Source: Pseudomonas vranovensis DSM 16006
Lineage (GTDB): Bacteria > Pseudomonadota > Gammaproteobacteria > Pseudomonadales > Pseudomonadaceae
NCBI RefSeq assembly: GCF_000425805.1
Contig: NZ_AUED01000023.1
Location: 46,313-110,312 of the forward strand
Length of the DNA stretch: 64,000 nucleotides
Direction: 5' to 3'
The notes beneath the pieces are model-generated. The model made no database searches. It saw only the letters and a list, made by a program, of their open reading frames with translations, and had not been told where the DNA came from. This document shows positions 31,845-38,425 of this stretch, piece after piece (the first letter of the stretch is position 1; each line of letters begins with the position of its first letter). A program made the translations under genes and the position numbers.

Positions 31845-33035
31845 TCAGGCGCGCTGTGCGCAGTCGAGCAACTGACGGGCAGCCCACTTGTGGAAGTAGT
31901 GGGTTGGCAGGTCCATTTCGGGCGAGAACGCCCCACCGCTGTAGCCAGGGGACAGGCGGCCTTTCTGCATGCCTTCGACCGAAGCGATGTCTTCGGCGAA
32001 CACCACGCGCCAGGACTCCATCACTGCTTTGCGCGAGGCGTCGTAGTGGCTGTCGAGCGCTTCATCACCCACATAAAACAGGCGCAGGTGCTCAATGGTT
32101 TTACCGGGCGCCACAGGCTCCAGCATCATGGCGAAGGCATGGTCGGCCTGGATGCCCAGCAGCACGTTGGGGAAGAATGCCACGTACTCGGCAGTGCGCA
32201 GGCGGTCTTGTGGCCAGGAGGGGAAGATTGGCAAATGGGTACCGGCAACGGCCGAGAGGTTGTAGGCGTGGCTGCCCTGGCCGGCAAATTCCTCGAACAT
32301 GATGTTGTAGTGGTCTTCCAGGCGCGAGTAGCTGTTCAGGCTCGGATGTACCCATGGCAAGTGGTAGGCCTCGCAGTAGTTCTCGACCGCCAGTTTCCAA
32401 TTGCAGTTGACCTCGATGCTCATGGCGCCGCTGTTGGCTTCACGGCGCAACAGGCTCATGCCATCGGTGCCCAGGAACTGGGTCCAGCGCTCTGTCAGCG
32501 GCTTGAGTTGCTCTTCAAGGGCTGGCGCGTCGCCCGACAGGTTGATGAACACCATGTCCATCCAGATCGTGGTGCGCAGTGCTTTCAGGCCATGTTTCTC
32601 GCAGGCAAAACGCTCGTCTTTGTGCTGATTGATTCCGCCGACGTGCGGTGTGCCTTTAAGGCCACCGTTCAAGTCGTAGGTCCAGGAGTGGTAGGGGCAG
32701 CGGATCACCCCCTGCACTTCACCCGCCTGTTGCACCAATTTCACGCCGCGGTGGCTGCAGACGTTATGGAACACCTGCACCAGACCTTCACGGTTGCGCA
32801 TCATCAGCAGCGGCAGGCCCATGAAGTCCACAGGCTTTACGTAGCTGTTGGTTGGCAGGTCGCTGGCAAAACCGATACAGGCCCAGTTGCGCCCCAGTAC
32901 TTCATCGCGCTCGAGCTGGAAATAGCGCTGGTCGGTATAGAACTCGTTGGTCAGGCCATGGGCTTCATGGATAGGCGCCAGAACGGTTTCCAGGGCGTGG
33001 ACGGGAATAAGGCGGGAATCAGTCGATACGGTCAT
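31845..33035 (-). CDS. Rieske-type aromatic-ring/N-demethylating oxygenase, GbcA-like
   Basis: 396 residues. The Rieske centre is CSHRG and, 18 residues on, CPYHSW. The mononuclear iron site reads NWKLAVENYCEAYHLPWVHPSL. This pattern is close to glycine betaine, stachydrine and carnitine oxygenases, which remove N-methyl groups or split quaternary amines. It is the first gene of a six-gene minus-strand operon. The leader contains AACAAAAATG over the start, with only weak AAGAG, as in Crc-controlled genes. A BCCT carrier for quaternary amines is divergent from it, which supports an amine substrate. Confidence 0.9.
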   Translation of the reverse strand: MTVSTDSRLIPVHALETVLAPIHEAHGLTNEFYTDQRYFQLERDEVLGRNWACIGFASDLPTNSYVKPVDFMGLPLLMMRNREGLVQVFHNVCSHRGVKLVQQAGEVQGVIRCPYHSWTYDLNGGLKGTPHVGGINQHKDERFACEKHGLKALRTTIWMDMVFINLSGDAPALEEQLKPLTERWTQFLGTDGMSLLRREANSGAMSIEVNCNWKLAVENYCEAYHLPWVHPSLNSYSRLEDHYNIMFEEFAGQGSHAYNLSAVAGTHLPIFPSWPQDRLRTAEYVAFFPNVLLGIQADHAFAMMLEPVAPGKTIEHLRLFYVGDEALDSHYDASRKAVMESWRVVFAEDIASVEGMQKGRLSPGYSGGAFSPEMDLPTHYFHKWAARQLLDCAQRA

Positions 33036-33432
33036 TTTTGTTTTCTCTTGTTAGATGCACGGCAGGCAATGCCTTGATGCCTGGCGCCAGTTTCAGCAAG
33101 AGAAGGAGGGCTCGACAAACGATTTATTTCAGTTCGATTTATCAGTTTTTATCATTAATGATTTATTCGAGGGTGACGGGAATGGCGGAGGAATAGTTGA
33201 TGAATGGTCAATATCGAGACTTTTCAGATTAATGATTTTTGGTAATTAATTGATGACAAGAAATAGTTTGTCGAAGTGCCGGTAGTTCTCCCATTTTGTT
33301 AGGGCCCAAGGGAGCGTGCCGCGCCTTGGGCCTACGGGAAGACCGCCGCCATGGATCTGGCACCTGCCTGTGGCAGCGGTTCTACCCAGCCGTGAAATAA
33401 AACCCTTGAACAAAAACAATAGGGGATAACCA
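33036..33432. promoter_or_regulatory. Divergent promoter region between the Rieske operon and the BCCT gene
   Basis: 397 bases without a gene. The AT-rich centre (33117-33250) has the palindrome ATCATTAATGAT (33152-33163) and a GACAA...TTGTC dyad (33255-33272). The BCCT side ends with AACAAAAACAATA (33411-33423), a Crc/Hfq-type motif just before its GGGGAT Shine-Dalgarno. These are candidates for the LysR at 35203 or another regulator. No -10/-35 pair is clear. Confidence 0.45.
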
Positions 33433-35136
33433 ATGCGTGCCGAATCTGGCCTGCTCAAAGGCCTCAATCCCACCGTGACGATATGGTCGTTGCTGGCCGT
33501 AGTACTCTTCGTGCTGTTTTGCGCCCTGTTCGCAGAACACGCCGCCGCTGCCTTTCAACATGCCTCCGACTTCATCCTGCAGAACTTCAAATGGTTCTAC
33601 CTGATCTCGGTCACCGGCGTGCTGGGGCTGCTGTTTTACCTCATGTGCAGCAAGTTCGGGCACATCAAGTTAGGGCGTGACGACGACAAGCCCGAGTTCA
33701 GCTTCGGCTCCTGGATCGCCATGTTGTTCAGTGGTGGCATGGGCATCGGGTTGATTTTCTGGTCGGTTGCAGAGCCCATGTGGCATTACGCGGGCAACCC
33801 CTTCGCCACGGGCCTCACCGACGAAGCGGCGACTACCGCCATGCGCATCACGTTGTTCCACTGGGGCCTTCATCCGTGGGCAATCTTTACCATCGTGGGG
33901 CTTGGCCTGGCGTATTTTGCCTACCGCAAGGGCCTGCCGCTGAGCATGCGCTCGATCCTCTACCCGCTGATCGGTGAGCGCATCTACGGGCCTATTGGTC
34001 ATGTAGTCGACATCGTTGCAGTAGTGATCACCGCATTCGGTGTTTCCCAGTCGCTGGGCTTGGGTGTGGTGCAGATGAATACCGGATTGAGCCAGGTGTT
34101 CGACCTGCCTATCAGCCTGGGGGTGCAAATCACCCTGATCGTGCTCATTACTCTGGTGACCACCGTATCGGTGATGGCTGGTGTGTCGCGGGGCATGAAG
34201 CGCCTGTCGGAATGGAACATGCTGCTGTCGGTGGTGCTGGTGGTGTTGATCCTGCTGCTGGGGCCGACCCGCTACATTCTCAACCTGATGCTGGAAAGCA
34301 CCGGTGACTATGCCCAGCACATCGTCGGTTTGAGCTTCTGGAGCGATACTCAGAAGGACAGCGGCTGGCAGAACTGGTGGACGGCCTTCTACTGGCCGTG
34401 GTGGATGACCTGGGGGCCGTTCGTGGGCCTGTTCATCGCCCGGATCTCCAAGGGCCGTACCATTCGCGAGCTGATTGCCGGCGCGCTATTGGTACCGACC
34501 CTGGTGACCATTATCTGGATGTCGGTGTTCGGTGGGGCTGCACTCAAGACCGAGCAGGTCGACCGCCAGCACCATGAACAACTGGTAGCCAGCGGTGAAC
34601 TGCAGGGTGACAAGGCCAAGTTCGAAGGCGGTACGGTATTGCTGGCGACCAAACAGGAAACCACCGCTGCCATGTTCACCCTGCTGCACAAGATCGACGC
34701 AGGTACGTTGGGCAAGGTGTTGAGCGTGCTGGTCTGTATTCTGCTGGCGACGTACTTCATCACCTCGGCCGACTCCGGCACCCAGGTTCTGTGTACATTG
34801 AACTCCATGGGCAGTGCCAACCCGCCGCAAAGTATCCGTCTGCTCTGGTGCATCCTGGAGGGTGCCATCGCAACGGCCCTGCTGATGGCAGGCGGGCTCA
34901 AGGCGATTCAGATGGCGAGTATCGCGGCGGGCTTGCCGATTGCGGGGTTCATCCTGCTGATCAGTTACACACTGATGCGCAGCTTGCGCCAGGAGATGGC
35001 TGATGGGCTGCTTGATACACCGCCGGGTGGGCGCCTGCCTGTCCCCGGGATTCTTCCGCAAGGCATCACGCCGGTGGCTGGATCGCTGGCCGGCGGGGGG
35101 CTTGATATGGGGCTGACAGCGAAGAAAGCCAGCTGA
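33433..35136 (+). CDS. BCCT-family betaine/choline/carnitine transporter
   Basis: 567 residues, 12 helices. Helix 4 region has GIGLIFWSVAEPMWHY and the core helix 8 WWMTWGPFVGLFIARISKGRTIRE is the BCCT Trp-rich signature. It imports quaternary ammonium compounds such as betaine or choline. The short C-terminal tail suggests uptake for catabolism and not osmosensing. It is divergent from the GbcA-like Rieske gene, so it probably brings in that enzyme's substrate. Start ATG has GGGGAT upstream, with a CA-rich Crc motif in the leader. A strong terminator follows. Confidence 0.93.
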   Translation: MRAESGLLKGLNPTVTIWSLLAVVLFVLFCALFAEHAAAAFQHASDFILQNFKWFYLISVTGVLGLLFYLMCSKFGHIKLGRDDDKPEFSFGSWIAMLFSGGMGIGLIFWSVAEPMWHYAGNPFATGLTDEAATTAMRITLFHWGLHPWAIFTIVGLGLAYFAYRKGLPLSMRSILYPLIGERIYGPIGHVVDIVAVVITAFGVSQSLGLGVVQMNTGLSQVFDLPISLGVQITLIVLITLVTTVSVMAGVSRGMKRLSEWNMLLSVVLVVLILLLGPTRYILNLMLESTGDYAQHIVGLSFWSDTQKDSGWQNWWTAFYWPWWMTWGPFVGLFIARISKGRTIRELIAGALLVPTLVTIIWMSVFGGAALKTEQVDRQHHEQLVASGELQGDKAKFEGGTVLLATKQETTAAMFTLLHKIDAGTLGKVLSVLVCILLATYFITSADSGTQVLCTLNSMGSANPPQSIRLLWCILEGAIATALLMAGGLKAIQMASIAAGLPIAGFILLISYTLMRSLRQEMADGLLDTPPGGRLPVPGILPQGITPVAGSLAGGGLDMGLTAKKAS

Positions 35137-35152
35137 CTTCAACCTGGCCTGG

Positions 35153-35195
35153 AAAACACAAGACCGACAGCCTACAGCTGTCGGTCTTGTGTTTT
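35153..35195. terminator. Strong bidirectional terminator
   Basis: AAAACACAAGACCGACAG (35153-35170) pairs perfectly with CTGTCGGTCTTGTGTTTT (35178-35195), an 18-bp stem with a 7-base loop and A/T ends on both sides. It separates the convergent BCCT and LysR genes. Confidence 0.92.
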
Positions 35196-35202
35196 GGGCG
35201 GA

Positions 35203-36126
35203 CTATTTCTGTACCGAAGGCTGGGCCATCAACCAATCCCGGAACAGCCGCACGCTTTCACGAGGGCCACGTTCGGTGGGGGACTCCAGCAGGCAGAACT
35301 TGGCGTCAGTCTGCAGCACCACATCGTTGGGTTTGACCAGCGCCCCGGTGCTCAACGCATCGTCCACCAGGTTGCCCCAGGCCAGCGCCACGCCCTGCCC
35401 ACTGATCGCCGACTGGATCAGCATGCTGTAGCTGTTGATGTTGACGCGATGCTTGGGCGTCATGGGCTCGTACCCCAGGCGCTTGAACCACTCGGGCCAA
35501 CCTACCCAGTCGCGCTGGGAGTCTTCAAGCCACAGCCAGGTACAGCCAGACAACCCCTCGATGCTGCTCAGTTGCGGATGCCTGGCCAGATAGCCGGGGC
35601 TGCACACCAGGAAGATTTCTTCCGAGAACAGTGGCGTCACGGCCATGTCCTTGGGCGGAGGGTTGCAGTAATACAGCGCCAGATCACTGTCGAGCCTGGA
35701 ATAATCCTTCACATGGTCGTGGGCGATGATCCGCAGATCGATGTCTTCATGGGCGTTCTGGAATTCCGACACCTTGGGCAGCAACCACAGCGAAGCCATG
35801 GCGGTACTGGTGGCCACGGTGACTTGCTGGTTGCCTTGCCACTGGCGTATCTCACCGGTGGCGCGGGCCAGGTGCAGCATGCATTCACGCACCGTTTCGT
35901 AGTACTGAGCGCCGGTGGGGGTGAGGGTCATGGTGCGGGTAGTGCGAGTGAACAAGGCCTTGCCCAGGTAGTCCTCCAGCAGGCGAACCTGACGGCTGAT
36001 TGCACCCTGGGTGACGTTCAATTCCTTGGCAGCAAGGGTAAAGCTCAAGTGACGGGCTGCAGACTCAAACGCATGCAGGCTGTTGAGCGGCGGAAGAGGC
36101 TGGATTTTCACGGTTTTGGGGTCCAC
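35203..36126 (-). CDS. LysR regulator, GcvA-like
   Basis: 307 residues. HTH: LHAFESAARHLSFTLAAKELNVTQGAISRQVRLLEDYLGKALF, as in GcvA. The substrate-binding domain then has ATSTAMASLWLLPKVSEF. GcvA-type regulators often control betaine and glycine metabolism. It lies convergent to the BCCT gene and next to the Rieske operon, so it is a likely regulator of both. ATG 36126 fits the family; a REP cluster lies upstream. Confidence 0.88.
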   Translation of the reverse strand: MDPKTVKIQPLPPLNSLHAFESAARHLSFTLAAKELNVTQGAISRQVRLLEDYLGKALFTRTTRTMTLTPTGAQYYETVRECMLHLARATGEIRQWQGNQQVTVATSTAMASLWLLPKVSEFQNAHEDIDLRIIAHDHVKDYSRLDSDLALYYCNPPPKDMAVTPLFSEEIFLVCSPGYLARHPQLSSIEGLSGCTWLWLEDSQRDWVGWPEWFKRLGYEPMTPKHRVNINSYSMLIQSAISGQGVALAWGNLVDDALSTGALVKPNDVVLQTDAKFCLLESPTERGPRESVRLFRDWLMAQPSVQK

Positions 36127-36280
36127 TCATTCTTATTATCAGCGGCTCTATAGTAATGATCTGGCCGGCCCATGGGGCGCTGACCGGATGAAATAATTCC
36201 GGCTCGCCCAATGGGAGTGGTGGTCTTGAACTACCAGGCTATTGCCAGGTGGGAGTAGCGCGCTTGTACAGATTCTGTGG

Positions 36281-36371
36281 GCGCGGGACTTGCCCGCGAT
36301 CGGCCGCACGGCGGCCGTAGACCTGACCCTATCTGATTCGTGATTGATCGCGGGGCAAGCCCGTTCCTACC
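36281..36371. repeat. REP cluster
   Basis: GCGCGGGACTTGCCCGCGATCGGCCGC and, about 60 bases on, GCGGGGCAAGCCCGTTCCTAC in the other orientation form an inverted REP pair. The right end includes the stop codon of the TatD gene. Confidence 0.7.
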
Positions 36372-37143
36372 AGCCGAACAGCTCGCAGGCATTGCGCGTA
36401 CTGATCTGCGCCAACTGCTCCACCTCGATCCCGATCACCTGCGCAAGCGCTTCGGCGATCTGTGGCAGATGCGCCGGGCTGTTACGTACGCCGGGGAACA
36501 TCGCCGGGGCCATGTCGGGTGAATCGGTCTCCAGCACCAGGCTGTCCAGTGGCAACTGTGGCAATACCTTGTGCAGGCGCAGTGCCTGGGGCCAGGTCGC
36601 CGCGCCGCCCAGGCCAAGCTTGAAGCCAAGCTTGTGGTACTCGCGCGCCTCTTCGAAACTGCCGGCAAAGGCATGGATGATGCCGCCACGCGCCAGTTTG
36701 TAGCGCTTGAGGGTGGCAATGACCGCCGCATGGCTGCGCCGCACGTGCAGTAGGGCAGGCAGGTTGAAGTCCACCGCCAGTTGCAGTTGTGCTTCAAACA
36801 GCCGCTGCTGACGCTCGCGGTCGAGCTCGGGCAAGTAGTAGTCCAGGCCGAATTCGCCCACGGCGCACAGCTGGCGCTCACCGCGCAGGCGGCTCAGCCA
36901 GTCGCCCAGTTCACGCACGTGCGCCGGGCGATGCTGGTCGAGGTACACCGGGTGCAGGCCGAAGGCGGCGTGCAGGCTGGGATCGCTGCTCACCAGGTCC
37001 CATACCCGCTGCCAGTTGTCCTGATGCACCCCCAGCACCACCATTTTCTCGACACCTACTGCCCGAGCATTGGCCAGCAAGGCCGGGCGGTCGTGGTCGA
37101 AGTCTGGAAAGTCCAGATGGGTGTGAGTGTCGATCAGGCGCAT
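36367..37143 (-). CDS. TatD-family metal-dependent hydrolase (YjjV-like)
   Basis: 258 residues. DTHTHLDF gives the first metal ligands, then GEFGLDYY (Glu ligand), LLHVRRSHAA, IIHAFAGSFEEA (His ligands) and LETDSPDM (Asp ligand) complete the TatD site. These proteins are metal-dependent DNases or phosphoesterases. The gene starts 2 bases after the fruR stop, so it is the second gene of a fruR-tatD operon, an arrangement also recalled for P. putida. It should be cytoplasmic. Confidence 0.9.
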   Translation of the reverse strand: MRLIDTHTHLDFPDFDHDRPALLANARAVGVEKMVVLGVHQDNWQRVWDLVSSDPSLHAAFGLHPVYLDQHRPAHVRELGDWLSRLRGERQLCAVGEFGLDYYLPELDRERQQRLFEAQLQLAVDFNLPALLHVRRSHAAVIATLKRYKLARGGIIHAFAGSFEEAREYHKLGFKLGLGGAATWPQALRLHKVLPQLPLDSLVLETDSPDMAPAMFPGVRNSPAHLPQIAEALAQVIGIEVEQLAQISTRNACELFGW

Positions 37144-37145
37144 GC

Positions 37146-38141
37146 TCAGCCCTTGGTGATCCGCTGCTTGAAGGTTCGACCGATGGCGTGAACGCCAGGT
37201 TCATAGCGTTTCTGCTCGACGGCGGCCAGGGCCAGTTCCAGGGCCGTTTCGGCAATCTGGCCATGTTGCTGGGCCATGGCGTTGACCGGCAGTGGCAGGA
37301 AGTCGAGCAACTGGTTGTCACCGAAGGTACCCAGGTGCAGGTGGCGCGAGCCGGCAGGACGGGCCTGCAACACGTCGAATACACCCTGCAGCAGTACGTA
37401 GGAGGTGGTCACCAGCGCGTCCGGCAGGCCGCCCAGTTCGGCGAGCAGTTCGTTCATCAGGCGCTGGCCGCATTCACGGCTGAACGCTTCGCCCTGATAG
37501 CGGCTGATCGTGCCGCCAAAGCCTTGCAGCGCTTCGTCAAAACCACCGGCTCGGGCCTGGCTGACACTCAGCTCCGGGCGAGCGCCGATCAGGGCAATGT
37601 GTTTGGGGGCGGTGTCGAGCAGGCTGCGGGTCAGTTGCAAGCTGGCATTGCGATCATCACTGACCACCGAGCAGAAATGCGCCGGGTCCAGGGCACGGTC
37701 GATGGCGATGATCGGCAAGCCCTTGGCTTGCAGTTGGCGATAGCTGTCGTCACCGGCCGGCAGGCAGCTGGCCACGAACAGCGCATCGCAACGGCGAGCA
37801 CGGAACAGCTGCTGCAGCTGGCGTTCGCTCTCGGGCTGGTCGTCACTGCTGGCAATCAGCAGTTGATAACCCTTGGCCCGGGCGCCTTGTTCCAGTTGCT
37901 TGGCAATGCGCGCGTAGCTGGGGTTTTCCAGGTCCGGGAGAATGAATCCCAGGGTCTTGGTGTGCCGGCTGCGCAAGCCGGCGGCTTGTGGGTTGGGGGT
38001 AAAGCCATGGGCCTCGACCACCGCACGCACACGTTCCACCGTGCTGTTGCTGATGCGTTGCTGTTCGGCCTTGCCGTTGATGACGTAGCTGGCCGTGGTC
38101 ACGGACACACCAGCCAGACGGGCGATATCGCTGAGTTTCAC
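37146..38141 (-). CDS. fruR: Fructose operon repressor FruR (Cra), LacI family
   Basis: 331 residues from a GTG start (38141) with AAGGA upstream; the longer frame adds an unlikely tail. HTH: MKLSDIARLAGVSVTTASYVINGKAEQQRIS, the FruR/Cra form of LacI, including hinge residues NPQAAGLRSRHTK. The effector domain has IIAIDRALD. It is divergent from fruBKA, with a candidate half-palindromic operator between them (38297-38312). In P. putida FruR represses the fructose operon and responds to fructose 1-phosphate. That is family knowledge applied here. Confidence 0.93.
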   Translation of the reverse strand: MKLSDIARLAGVSVTTASYVINGKAEQQRISNSTVERVRAVVEAHGFTPNPQAAGLRSRHTKTLGFILPDLENPSYARIAKQLEQGARAKGYQLLIASSDDQPESERQLQQLFRARRCDALFVASCLPAGDDSYRQLQAKGLPIIAIDRALDPAHFCSVVSDDRNASLQLTRSLLDTAPKHIALIGARPELSVSQARAGGFDEALQGFGGTISRYQGEAFSRECGQRLMNELLAELGGLPDALVTTSYVLLQGVFDVLQARPAGSRHLHLGTFGDNQLLDFLPLPVNAMAQQHGQIAETALELALAAVEQKRYEPGVHAIGRTFKQRITKG

Positions 38142-38296
38142 CGCATTTTCCTTGTTATTACCGCGACTGTTTGCACAGCCTGACCGGGAATTGTCGCCGA
38201 TCCAGTGGTTTCGGCGCAGACGACCATTGTCGCAATTGTCCGACAAGATGGGGCTTCATTGATCGAAGATTATCGAGTAACGTGCTCACAATTACA

Positions 38297-38312
38297 GATT
38301 AATCGTTTCAGC
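38297..38312. promoter_or_regulatory. Candidate FruR operator
   Basis: GATTAATCGTTTCAGC between fruR and fruB resembles Cra/FruR sites (TGAAAC.GTTTCA type). The right half GTTTCAGC is exact; the left half is degenerate. It lies about 115 bases before the fruB start. Confidence 0.55.
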
Positions 38313-38425
38313 AGGCGAATTTTCTGCCCAAGCTACGCCTGCGCAGGGCCCTGAGCAACTGGCCCTATGCTGAAAAATTCACAACAATACCTCAGCACCG
38401 GCCTGGTGCTGCAAAGGAGAAGGTC

